26,410 nt of DNA from RGIG1995 sp045126815 (GTDB lineage: Bacteria; Bacillota; Clostridia; Oscillospirales; CAG-272): contig JBGVPD010000052.1 of NCBI GenBank assembly GCA_045126815.1, forward strand, positions 1-26,410. Reading direction: 5' to 3'. Shown in pieces: positions 1-7,639 of the stretch (positions are counted from its first letter, which is position 1; each line of letters begins with the position of its first letter). Both the position numbers and the translations under genes were made by a program. The notes below the pieces were generated by a model. That model saw nothing but the letters and a program-made list of their open reading frames with translations. It ran no database searches and was not told where the DNA came from.

Positions 1-240
1 AAAAATAACTTTACTTACTGTCTTTTTATGTTACTTTCTTGCTGCGACAAGAAAGTAACCAAAGAAGTCGCCATAGGAGTGTGGGGTTGCGATTCCCCCC
101 ACTCCTAGACCTCTCCCCCCTAAACGCTTTGTTTCACTGCACCTTACATAAACATAAGATTTTTAATCTGTTTAGGTCGGGTTATGCTCACACAAGACGG
201 AAAATACAATATCGGGGGATCGTTTGATTATTAATCTTGT
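1..240. repeat. Dispersed intergenic repeat, module F, copy 1
   Basis: This stretch recurs at 11477-11740 and begins again at 26351-26410. It opens with a perfect inverted repeat: GTTACTTTCTTG (30-41), loop CTGCGA, CAAGAAAGTAAC (48-59). A second hairpin follows, with arms 74-86 and 95-107 and loop TTGCGATT. About 130 bases after it are also conserved in the 11.6-kb copy. A short open frame at 39-227 crosses it, but its N-terminal part is out of frame with the other copy, so I treat the stretch as non-coding. The outer boundaries are uncertain because the window starts inside the element or its flank. Confidence 0.8.
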
Positions 241-311
241 TAGAATTTTTGCGTTTCTAAAATGTTGAAGTGAAAAAGGTTCGTGATAGGGGGGCAACGC
301 CCTGATAAAAC

Positions 312-345
312 AAAAAAGCAGGTGCAATAGCGCATCTGCTTTTTA
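312..345 (-). terminator. Rho-independent terminator after yigZ
   Basis: The stem AAAAAGCAGGTGC / GCATCTGCTTTTT encloses a short loop and has one G-U pair. Read on the minus strand it is followed by a T-rich run (TTTTTTGTTTT). It lies immediately beyond the stop codon of the minus-strand yigZ gene and would end the hflX-yigZ transcript. Confidence 0.75.
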
Positions 346-346
346 G

Positions 347-994
347 TTATATTTTATCAAATCTTTCGCCTGTTCTTTCGGCGTATAATCTTCCGGCTGT
401 GATTTCGGAAAGTTTTTTATTAAAATTATCGAATTGGGGTGTCTTTATGGCAAGGTTTAAAACCACGTTATCGCTGTAATCTATGCCGTCCTCTATTATA
501 TCAAAAAATTGGCATTCATAGCGAATCTTTTCGTGGTCTGCGTAAGTACAAACTACCTTAAATTCGGTATATTCGGTATAAGTGGTTATTTCTGCGTTTT
601 CTGCAGCGCCCTTTGCGGCTGCGGTATAGGCTCTGACAAGACCGCCTTTGCCTAATAAAATCCCGCCGAAATATCTTGTAACCACGATAACGGCATCGGT
701 AAAGCCCGTCTTTCTGATAACGTCAAGAACGGGCATACCTGCCGTTCCTGCGGGCTCTCCGTCGTCGCTGTACCTTGTCGTATTGGTGTCCTTCAAAACG
801 TAAGCGTACACGTTATGTTTGGCATCGGAGTGCTTTTTCTTTATTTGGTTAATAAAATCAACGGCGTCTTTTTCTTCGGTAACCCTTTTTGCATAACCTA
901 GGAATGTTGACTTATCAATAACTATCTCAAAAAACCCGTCTTTTTTTAGAGTAGTGTACAGATTTTCGTTAGTATTTAACGTTTTATCTTTCAT
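347..994 (-). CDS. yigZ: YigZ/IMPACT family protein
   Basis: The 215-residue product belongs to the YigZ (YvyE)/IMPACT family. Members have an N-terminal UPF0029 domain and a smaller C-terminal domain. Diagnostic blocks are YSDDGEPAGTAG at residues 75-86 and VVTRYFGGILLGKGGLVRAY at 104-123, both near consensus. The length is usual for bacterial members (about 200-215). The molecular role in bacteria is not settled; eukaryotic IMPACT regulates the Gcn2 kinase through Gcn1, and a link to translation or stress is only by analogy. The start codon lies 5 bases after the hflX stop, so the two genes are almost certainly co-transcribed. A terminator abuts the 3' end. Confidence 0.93.
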   Translation of the reverse strand: MKDKTLNTNENLYTTLKKDGFFEIVIDKSTFLGYAKRVTEEKDAVDFINQIKKKHSDAKHNVYAYVLKDTNTTRYSDDGEPAGTAGMPVLDVIRKTGFTDAVIVVTRYFGGILLGKGGLVRAYTAAAKGAAENAEITTYTEYTEFKVVCTYADHEKIRYECQFFDIIEDGIDYSDNVVLNLAIKTPQFDNFNKKLSEITAGRLYAERTGERFDKI

Positions 995-999
995 ACAAG

Positions 1000-2310
1000 T
1001 TAATCCTGTTTAATTAAATATTTTGACAGCATACCCTTTGTTTTAGCATCAACTGTGGCTTGTATCTTAACCCCTTCGGCGAGGTAGTCGGTGTCTAAAA
1101 TAACCGCATTTTTATAGAGCACGTTGATCATCGACTGGTCGTTATGGGGGAATAAGAAAAATTCGGTCGTCTTTCCGTCGTTTACAAGTTCCTCTATTCT
1201 TGAAATAAGGGTATCTATACCTTCACCCGTAACGGAAGAGATAAAGAACACGTTATTGTCACCAGCATCTTGCTTGATCTTGGGCAAAATATCCGTCTCA
1301 ACGTCGCATTTATTATAAACGTAAAGTATGGGTTTACCCGATGCGCCAAGCTCGTCGAGAAGGCTTTCGGTAACCGCCAACTGTTCGTCGCACTCGCTTT
1401 CGGACGCGTCTATCATAACCAAAACGGCATCTGAGTAAGCAACCTCGTCGAGCGTTGATTTAAAAGCTTTAATAAGATGGTGGGGGAGATTTCTTATAAA
1501 ACCGACGGTGTCGGTCAAAAGTATCTCATTACCTGATGGCAGTTCATATTTTCTTGTAGTGGGGTCAAGGGTTGCAAACAGTTTATTTTCGGCAAGTATT
1601 CCCGCGCCCGTTAAAAAGTTTAAAAACGTGCTTTTACCGGCATTGGTATAACCTGCTATTGCAATCTTATAAAGTCCCGATTTATCTCTTTGTTTACGTT
1701 GAACACTGCGGTTTTTTTCAAGGAGTTCAAGCTCATCTTCAAGCGCGTCCATTCTGCGTTTTATATGACGTCTGTCGCTTTCGAGTTTTGATTCACCGGG
1801 GCCTCGAGTACCAATTCCGCCGCCCTGACGTGAAAGCTGTAAGCCTTTACCTGTAAGACGGGGAGTTGTATATTTCAAAAGTGCCAATTCTACTTGAAGT
1901 TTTCCCTCGCCTGTTTTTGCGTGGAGGGCAAAAATATCGAGAATAAGCATACTTCTGTCGATAACAAGCACCTGTTTTTCGCATATATCGTTTATTTCTT
2001 TTTCGATATTTCTGATCTGCGATGGGGAAAGTTCGGTGTCAAAGACAGCGATTTCTGCATCGTTGTTTTGGCAGAGTTCGGCTAACTCTTTCAATTTACC
2101 GCTTCCGATATACGTTGCGGCATCGGGGGCAGTCTTGTATTGTGTCATACGCGCGACACATATACCGCCTGCCGTTTCGAGCAATTTTTCAAGCTCGTCA
2201 AGGGAGGTTTCGGCATAGTCTTTATCCTCGCCTCTGAAAACGGCGCTTACAAGAACGCCTTTCGTTATATCTGTATCTTGGTTATCGTTAAAAATATTGA
2301 GTTCGGGCAT
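1000..2310 (-). CDS. hflX: GTPase HflX
   Basis: The 436-residue product is HflX, a ribosome-associated GTPase that splits or rescues stalled 70S ribosomes under stress in characterised bacteria. The N-terminal HflX domain and linker carry GKLQVELALLKY (136-147) and GGGIGTRGPGESKLE (163-177). The G domain shows the P-loop GYTNAGKST (220-228), DTVGF (267-271), NKCD (333-336) and SSVTGEG (358-364). A coiled, charged linker lies around 178-212. The start has AAGGTGAT upstream on the minus strand. It lies just downstream of the rpmE terminator, so it is expressed either by readthrough or by a promoter I could not identify. yigZ follows after 5 bases. Confidence 0.96.
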   Translation of the reverse strand: MPELNIFNDNQDTDITKGVLVSAVFRGEDKDYAETSLDELEKLLETAGGICVARMTQYKTAPDAATYIGSGKLKELAELCQNNDAEIAVFDTELSPSQIRNIEKEINDICEKQVLVIDRSMLILDIFALHAKTGEGKLQVELALLKYTTPRLTGKGLQLSRQGGGIGTRGPGESKLESDRRHIKRRMDALEDELELLEKNRSVQRKQRDKSGLYKIAIAGYTNAGKSTFLNFLTGAGILAENKLFATLDPTTRKYELPSGNEILLTDTVGFIRNLPHHLIKAFKSTLDEVAYSDAVLVMIDASESECDEQLAVTESLLDELGASGKPILYVYNKCDVETDILPKIKQDAGDNNVFFISSVTGEGIDTLISRIEELVNDGKTTEFFLFPHNDQSMINVLYKNAVILDTDYLAEGVKIQATVDAKTKGMLSKYLIKQD

Positions 2311-2330
2311 AAGATCACCTTAAAGTAATA

Positions 2331-2380
2331 AATATAAAAAACAAAAAGGGCAAGATGTGCTAAAAAAATACATCTTACCC
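2331..2380 (-). terminator. Rho-independent terminator after rpmE
   Basis: On the minus strand the stem GGGTAAGATGT / ACATCTTGCCC (2348-2380, one G-U pair) is followed by CTTTTTGTTTTTT. It sits between the rpmE stop and the hflX start, so it should attenuate transcription from rpmE into hflX. Confidence 0.75.
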
Positions 2381-2399
2381 GTTGTTAGTCCAAGGTCAA

Positions 2400-2603
2400 T
2401 TATTTTGCCTTGTTCAAGCGCTGCTTAAATTTGTCAACACGGCCGCCTGCATCTACGAACTTCTGTTTGCCCGTAAAGAAGGGGTGGCACTTGGAGCAAA
2501 TTTCAACACGCATATCGCCTTTTGTGGAACGAGTCTTAACTTCTGCACCACACGCACATCTGATTGTTGATTCTTTATAATCCGGCTGAATAGCTGTTTT
2601 CAT
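2400..2603 (-). CDS. rpmE: 50S ribosomal protein L31
   Basis: The 67-residue product is ribosomal protein L31 of the large subunit. It carries the zinc-binding C+ signature: CAC at 16-18 and CSKC at 36-39, followed by HPFFTGKQKFVDAGGRVDKF, which is diagnostic. The C+ form needs zinc, unlike the C- paralogue made in zinc shortage. A purine-rich ribosome binding site (AGAGGT) precedes the ATG on the minus strand. Its own strong promoter lies at 2646-2674 and its own terminator at 2331-2380, so it is mainly a single-gene unit upstream of hflX. Confidence 0.97.
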   Translation of the reverse strand: MKTAIQPDYKESTIRCACGAEVKTRSTKGDMRVEICSKCHPFFTGKQKFVDAGGRVDKFKQRLNKAK

Positions 2604-2645
2604 TGCACTGTACCTCTTCTATCAGTTTTTTACATATTGCATTGT

Positions 2646-2674
2646 ATTATAACACATCGTTTTAAATTTTTCAA
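2646..2674 (-). promoter_or_regulatory. Sigma-A promoter of rpmE
   Basis: On the minus strand TTGAAA (2669-2674) is followed after 17 bases by TATAAT (2646-2651). A TG one base upstream of the -10 box makes it an extended -10 promoter. It would give a transcript starting about 35 bases before the rpmE ATG. Confidence 0.7.
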
Positions 2675-2784
2675 TAGCTAAGCGATTTTTTTTTGGAAAA
2701 AATGTTAATTTTTTTTAAACGCCTTAAAAAACGGGGTGCATATAGTGTATAATGGTACAAAATAATGGCTACGAGGTTATATTA

Positions 2785-3672
2785 ATGGGAAATTCTGCTA
2801 CAGCAAAAACAACAGAATGGAAGAAAATTGAATTATCCGACAGAGAATTATTTGAAAATACGGGTGAAAACGCTGACGGTATAGCTATGTTCGGTTTTGC
2901 CTCCATCTTTTTCTGGAAAGGTTATTACGAGACCTCTTATGCTGTTGTAAACGGTAATATCGTTGCAAAAGGTATATCGGACAGTGGGGAATGTGTTCTT
3001 TATTTTCCGCGCGGAATAACAGAAGGATTGAGAGATACTCTTGATATTTTAAAAGAAAACTGTCGGGGCAAATTGGTACTTATGCCGTTAAACGAAACTT
3101 TGGCGTACAGGATAAAAAAAGAAGTACCTTCGGTCGATTTAAAAGTAATAGAAGGTAAATGTGAATACGTATACAACCAAGAAGATCTTGCAAATCTTAT
3201 CGGTAAAAAGTATCATTCAAAGCGTAACCATATTGCAAAGTTTGATAAGAAATATGAAAGCGAATATATAAATATAGACGAAAATAACGTAGATATTTTA
3301 AGAGACTGCGCCAAATATATGTATAACCTTATTGAAAACAGTCCGAAAGAAGAATTTGATGCTATTATGTGCGCGATAGACAATTTTAGTGATTTGCGTA
3401 TGCGCGCTTGTGTAATAAAAGTTGACGGTAAATACGTCGCATATTCGATAGGTTCAAGTGTAAATAATGAAGTTGCTGACATACATTTTGAAAAGGCTGA
3501 CCGTAATTACGAGGGCAGTTATGCAAAGGTCAACAACTGTTTTGCAAAGTATGCTTTTTCTGATAAAAAGTTTATAAACAGAGAGGAAGATCTGGGGATA
3601 GAGGGGTTAAGAAAGGCGAAACTATCGTATTATCCCTGCAAGATGAACCAGATGTATTCGATAGAACTGTAA
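2785..3672 (+). CDS. DUF2156 (LPG_synthase_C-like) family protein
   Basis: The product (295 residues from the chosen start) resembles DUF2156/PF09924, the GNAT-like fold found in the C-terminal half of phosphatidylglycerol lysyltransferase. Characteristic stretches are IGKKYHSKRNHIAKF (139-153) and the C-terminal INREEDLGIEGLRKAK (264-279) with SYYPCK. It has no membrane segments, unlike MprF. The substrate is unknown: soluble members could transfer an acyl or aminoacyl group. The first in-frame ATG is at 2752, but it overlaps a TATAAT box (2748-2753). ATG 2785 has GAGG eight bases upstream, so I prefer 2785. The gene stands alone between divergent rpmE and the pheST leader, with no clear terminator after it. 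Confidence 0.8.
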   Translation: MGNSATAKTTEWKKIELSDRELFENTGENADGIAMFGFASIFFWKGYYETSYAVVNGNIVAKGISDSGECVLYFPRGITEGLRDTLDILKENCRGKLVLMPLNETLAYRIKKEVPSVDLKVIEGKCEYVYNQEDLANLIGKKYHSKRNHIAKFDKKYESEYINIDENNVDILRDCAKYMYNLIENSPKEEFDAIMCAIDNFSDLRMRACVIKVDGKYVAYSIGSSVNNEVADIHFEKADRNYEGSYAKVNNCFAKYAFSDKKFINREEDLGIEGLRKAKLSYYPCKMNQMYSIEL

Positions 3673-3712
3673 GAGGGTATATAAATATATTGTAGGAGTT
3701 TTGGAAAAAGAC

Positions 3713-3741
3713 TTGCAATTTTGAAGATAATGTGATATAAT
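3713..3741 (+). promoter_or_regulatory. Sigma-A promoter of the T-box-pheST operon
   Basis: TTGCAA (3713-3718) and TATAAT (3736-3741) are 17 bases apart. TG at 3733-3734 makes an extended -10. The predicted transcript starts near 3748 and contains the whole T-box leader. Confidence 0.75.
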
Positions 3742-3747
3742 ACCCCC

Positions 3748-4022
3748 TGCAAAAAAGAAGAAACGCGATGAAGAAGTTTAGCGTATCGCAAAACGACATA
3801 TCCAGAGAAGAGATTACCTTTGGCTGAGAGTAGTCCTGTGTCGGCGGTATATGCATTTCGCTTCCGAGCGGAACGGGTGAAAGAGACAGTAGTTCGTTAC
3901 GGGGACAAAGGCGCCGTTATTTGCCTTATAAAGTGTTTGCTTTATTGCATAAATAAAGGTGGTACCGCGGAAAACGTTATGTCTTTCGTCCTTTTTGTTA
4001 CAAGGGATGAAGGGCTTTTTTT
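3748..4022 (+). ncRNA. T-box leader, phenylalanine-specific
   Basis: The untranslated leader of pheST is a T-box riboswitch that reads uncharged tRNA and controls a terminator/antiterminator choice. The invariant T-box block AAAGGTGGTACCGCGG is at 3955-3970. The Stem I part shows CCAGAGAAGAG and CTGAGAG. The codon preceding GCTTCCGAGCG (3860-3870), aligned to the usual specifier position of known T-boxes, is TTC (3857-3859), a phenylalanine codon that matches the downstream genes. The terminator is the hairpin at 3981-4014 with its T run. The exact 5' end is inferred from the promoter. Confidence 0.9.
3981..4022 (+). terminator. T-box regulated terminator
   Basis: GTCTTTCGTCC pairs with GGGATGAAGGGC (4003-4014, with G-U pairs) and is followed by eight T residues. 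This is the terminator alternative to the antiterminator built on the T-box sequence at 3955-3970. Confidence 0.85.
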
Positions 4023-4082
4023 GTTGTATAAAAACAGTTAAAAAATAAAAATTCATATAAATTTTGGAGTGAGCGAAAGAAA

Positions 4083-5120
4083 ATGAAAGAAAAGTTAGAA
4101 CAATTGCTCCTGGAGGGAGCAAAAAGAATCGACGAAGCGAAGAATGAGATCGAGCTTCAAGAGGTTAAAGGCGCTTTGCTCGGAAAGACGGGCAAAATAA
4201 CCGAATTGCTTAAAGAAATACCTAAATTAGACGTTTCTCTGCGTCCTGAAATGGGAAAAGCGGTAAACAATGCAAAGAATTTGCTTACCGAGCATATCGA
4301 GGGCAAGAGAGAAGAGTTGAAACTCAAAGCGTCGGAAATATCCCCTGATTTTGACTTTACACTTCCCGGAAAAGCTCCCAAGATAGGCGGACTTCATCCT
4401 ATAACACAGATGTGTTACGATTTGAACGATGCGTTTCGTTCTATGGGATTTGAGATATTCCACGGACCTGAAATAACCAGTGAATATTATGCGTTTGACA
4501 ATCTTAACTTCCCCCCTCAGCATCCTGCACGTGAGAGCATGGATACTTACTGGCTTGAGGGACACGATTCGGGCGAAGCAAACGAAAAGCTTTGTCTTAG
4601 ACCTCACTTGACGGGCGGAAGCGTACGTTATATGCAGACGCACAAGCCCCCCTACCGTTTCGTATATCCCGGAAGAGTATACAGAAACGAAACGACAGAC
4701 GCGCGTCACGAAAGAGCGTTTTTCCAGTATGAAGCTTTGATAGTTGACAAAGATCTTACCTTTACATCGGGAAAGGTTATGATAAAGAGCATACTTTCAA
4801 AGGTGTTCGGACAGGACGTTCCCGTAAGAATGAGAGCGGGATTTTTCCCCTTCGTTGAGCCCGGATTTGAAATTGATATGGGCTGTCTCGTATGCGGCGG
4901 AAAGGGTTGCAGCGTATGTAAACACGTAGGCTGGATAGAGATTATGCCCGGTGGAACACCCCACCCCAACGTACTTCGTGCGGCAGGAGTTGACCCTGAC
5001 GAATATACAGGATTTTACGTAAATATCGGTCTTGACCGACTTGTTATGATGAGATACGGTGTTGACGACGTTCGTCTGTTCCACGGTACAGACCTTCGAT
5101 TCCTCAACCAGTTCCGTTAA
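4083..5120 (+). CDS. pheS: Phenylalanine--tRNA ligase alpha subunit
   Basis: The 345-residue product is the catalytic subunit of the alpha2-beta2 PheRS, which charges tRNA-Phe. An N-terminal coiled-coil tRNA-binding arm (1-85) precedes the class II core. The core has GGLHPITQ (102-109), FDNLNFPPQHPARE (138-151), motif 2 YRNETTDARHE (200-210) and motif 3 GLDRLVMMRYGVDDVR (316-331). Two CxxC pairs (C268/C271, C276/C279) lie in the insertion seen in many Gram-positive PheS. The motif usually read as LLRTHTS is LRPHLTGGSVRYM here (172-184), an uncommon variant. Translation starts at ATG 4083 after GGAGTGA. pheT follows after 15 bases; both are under the T-box. Confidence 0.97.
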   Translation: MKEKLEQLLLEGAKRIDEAKNEIELQEVKGALLGKTGKITELLKEIPKLDVSLRPEMGKAVNNAKNLLTEHIEGKREELKLKASEISPDFDFTLPGKAPKIGGLHPITQMCYDLNDAFRSMGFEIFHGPEITSEYYAFDNLNFPPQHPARESMDTYWLEGHDSGEANEKLCLRPHLTGGSVRYMQTHKPPYRFVYPGRVYRNETTDARHERAFFQYEALIVDKDLTFTSGKVMIKSILSKVFGQDVPVRMRAGFFPFVEPGFEIDMGCLVCGGKGCSVCKHVGWIEIMPGGTPHPNVLRAAGVDPDEYTGFYVNIGLDRLVMMRYGVDDVRLFHGTDLRFLNQFR

Positions 5121-5135
5121 AGGAGGAGCAAGAGT

Positions 5136-7574
5136 ATGAAGTTATCATTAAATTGGATAAAAGATTATGTAAAGTTACCCGAGGATATGGATCTTTCCAG
5201 ATTGGCGTACGATCTTACGATGTCTACCGTTGAGGTAGAGGGCGTACACGATTTGGGCAAACAGTTTGACAATATAATCGTCGGCGTAATAAAAGAGGTT
5301 TTACCCCATCCTAATGCAGACAAGCTTCGTGTATGCAAGGTTGACGTAGGCACGGAAGATATTAAAGATATCGTATGTGGCGGAAGCAATCTTGAAGAGG
5401 GTATGAAGGTAGTTGTTGCAGCTCCCGGAGCTATGGTGCGTTGGCACGGAGAGGGAGAGCCTGTTGAGATCAAGAATGCAAAACTCAGAGGTGTGGCAAG
5501 TTACGGTATGATATGCGCATCCGTTGAGGTTGGGTTGGCCGACCTTTTCCCTGCTAATGAAGAGCACGAAATTATGGACGTATCTTTCCTTAACGTTGAT
5601 GCAGGTACACCTATTGCAAAGGCACTTGATCTTGACGATATGATTCTTGAAATTGATAATAAATCAATGACAAACCGTCCTGACCTTTGGGGCCATTACG
5701 GTATAGCAAGAGAACTTGCGGCTCTTTATGATTTGCCTCTTAAAGAGATTGAAGAATATAAGCCTGCTACAAGTGAAGAATATGACGTTCGCATTATAGA
5801 TACCGAAAGATGCCCCAGATATATCGGTGCTAAAGTTGAAGGCCTTTGTGTTAAAGCATCGCCTTTTGAAATGCAGAGCAGAATTTGGCGTGTCGGTATG
5901 CGTCCTATAAATGCGCTCGTTGATATAACCAACTACGTTATGTTGGCGTTGGGACAGCCCACCCACGTTTTTGATTCTAACCATATAATCGACCATATAG
6001 AAGTTCGCCGTGCAAACGACGGAGAAAAACTCAAACTTTTGAACGACAAAGAGCTTGAATTGTCAAAAGATGACCTTGTTATAGCAGATGCAGAAGGCGC
6101 TGTTGCTTTGGCGGGCGTTATGGGCGGATCAAAAGACTCCGTACTTCCCGAAACTGAAAGCGTAATACTTGAGGTTGCAAACTTTGACTCAAAGACGGTA
6201 AGAAGAACGGCACTCCGTTATGATAACCGTACGGAAGCATCTTCGCGTTACGAAAAGGCGATAGACCCTGAAAGATGTGATCTTGCCCTTTCTATGTGTA
6301 TGCAGCTTTTTGCAGAACTCTATCCCGATATGAAGGTAACGGCATTTAAAGACAGCTACGTAAATAAGCTCGTTAAGAAAGAGATAGACGTTGATTTTGA
6401 CTGGCTTGACAGAAGACTCGGCAAGAGAATACCGCAGGAAATAGTTGCGAGAAAGCTCGGAATTATGGGATACGAAGTGGAATTCTCCGACAAGGGAATG
6501 CATATTGTAGTACCTACTTGGCGTTCGACCGGAGACGTATCCATCAAGGCTGATATTATGGAAGAAGTTGCGCGTATGTACGGCTATGAAAACTTCGAAC
6601 CTACTCCCATAACTACAACGTTTGACAGCGCTATCAACCAGCTTGATATGGAACTTGTAAGAAAGGTTAAGGAATATCTTGCTTTCCGTTGCAATATGCA
6701 GGAAATATTCACTTATCCTTGGATGACAGATACGTACGTTAACGCAATACTTCCCAACACAGACGGAGTATTGGCACTTTCAACACCGCCGTCACCGTCA
6801 GAAAAATACATTCGTTCGACTTTGTTGCCCAATATTTGTAAGGCTATAGTAAAGAACGAACACAGCTTTGACGAATTTGACATATTTGAAGAGGCGCAGA
6901 TATTTGCTGATAAAGATTATACTTCTCCTTACGACGAAAAAGAGAAGCTTCCCTATCAGCGTAAGCACCTCGGATGCGCATTCGTTGGAAAACCTGACAG
7001 CGTTGGAGAACTTTTCCGCAAAGCGAAGGGTGTGATCGGTATGATGAGCCGTTATACACACATGGAAGGCTTTGAATTCAAGAGAGTTGAAAAACCCTAC
7101 TGGGCAGACGAAACTGTTTGGTTAAACGTTTACCTTGGCGATGAGAAGATAGGTGATATGGCGCTTTTGTCAAGAAAAGCGGCTATTGCGTGTGGCATAA
7201 AGGTTCTTTCTGCAGTGTTGGTTGAGCTTGATATGGATGCGTTTAAACCTTTGAAATCAAGAACAAACCGTTACGTGCAGTTGCCTGAATTCCCCACAAA
7301 TAACTACGACCTTTCATTCCTTGTTGACTCAATGGTTAAATGGGAAGAGATATATAACGTTATTACCGGTAAAAAGACAGAAAACCTTCAGGATGTACAA
7401 TTTGTTGATGAATACAAAGGTAAGCAGATACCCGAGGGTAAGAAGTCTGTAACCATAAGACTTGTTATTGGTTCAAACGAAAAGACGTTGACGGGTTCTG
7501 ATATCGAAGCTGTTGCAAACAGTGTTGTAAAGAAATTGTCAAAACAGCTCGGCGTTGACATAAGAACGGTATAA
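5136..7574 (+). CDS. pheT: Phenylalanine--tRNA ligase beta subunit
   Basis: The 812-residue product is the beta subunit of PheRS, which carries editing and tRNA-binding functions. Domains in order: B1; an EMAP-II-like tRNA-binding domain (about 42-155, with LPHPNADKLRVCKVD); B3/B4 editing (about 205-370); B5 (about 395-470); a catalytic-like core; and a C-terminal FDX-ACB anticodon-binding domain (about 715-810, containing LPEFPTNNYDLSFLVD). The length is normal. A strong site AAAGGAGGAG precedes the ATG. It is the last gene of the operon, ended by the hairpin at 7596-7632. Confidence 0.97.
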   Translation: MKLSLNWIKDYVKLPEDMDLSRLAYDLTMSTVEVEGVHDLGKQFDNIIVGVIKEVLPHPNADKLRVCKVDVGTEDIKDIVCGGSNLEEGMKVVVAAPGAMVRWHGEGEPVEIKNAKLRGVASYGMICASVEVGLADLFPANEEHEIMDVSFLNVDAGTPIAKALDLDDMILEIDNKSMTNRPDLWGHYGIARELAALYDLPLKEIEEYKPATSEEYDVRIIDTERCPRYIGAKVEGLCVKASPFEMQSRIWRVGMRPINALVDITNYVMLALGQPTHVFDSNHIIDHIEVRRANDGEKLKLLNDKELELSKDDLVIADAEGAVALAGVMGGSKDSVLPETESVILEVANFDSKTVRRTALRYDNRTEASSRYEKAIDPERCDLALSMCMQLFAELYPDMKVTAFKDSYVNKLVKKEIDVDFDWLDRRLGKRIPQEIVARKLGIMGYEVEFSDKGMHIVVPTWRSTGDVSIKADIMEEVARMYGYENFEPTPITTTFDSAINQLDMELVRKVKEYLAFRCNMQEIFTYPWMTDTYVNAILPNTDGVLALSTPPSPSEKYIRSTLLPNICKAIVKNEHSFDEFDIFEEAQIFADKDYTSPYDEKEKLPYQRKHLGCAFVGKPDSVGELFRKAKGVIGMMSRYTHMEGFEFKRVEKPYWADETVWLNVYLGDEKIGDMALLSRKAAIACGIKVLSAVLVELDMDAFKPLKSRTNRYVQLPEFPTNNYDLSFLVDSMVKWEEIYNVITGKKTENLQDVQFVDEYKGKQIPEGKKSVTIRLVIGSNEKTLTGSDIEAVANSVVKKLSKQLGVDIRTV

Positions 7575-7595
7575 TTAATTTTAAAAAAGCATAAT

Positions 7596-7632
7596 AAAAC
7601 GGCTTTCAACCTGTGTTGAAAGCCGTTTTTTG
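7596..7632. terminator. Bidirectional terminator between pheT and the CDF gene
   Basis: AAAACGGCTTTCAAC, loop CTGT, GTTGAAAGCCGTTTTTT form a perfect stem flanked by A and T runs on the two sides. It can terminate both pheT (plus) and the converging transporter gene (minus), which ends 8 bases further on. Confidence 0.88.
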
Positions 7633-7639
7633 TTTACTT

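Noticed and set aside
39..227. Short open frame with a C-terminal match to one at 11519-11728
   Set aside because: The shared part (HKHKIF, LFRSGY) comes from a conserved repeat; the N-terminal parts are read in different frames and cross a perfect inverted repeat, and differences between copies mostly change amino acids. A coding role is unlikely.
3820..4041. 73-residue open frame upstream of pheS
   Set aside because: It lies inside the T-box leader, whose conserved RNA elements explain the sequence.
4227..4709. 160-residue minus-strand frame
   Set aside because: It is the antisense shadow of pheS, which has full motif support on the plus strand.
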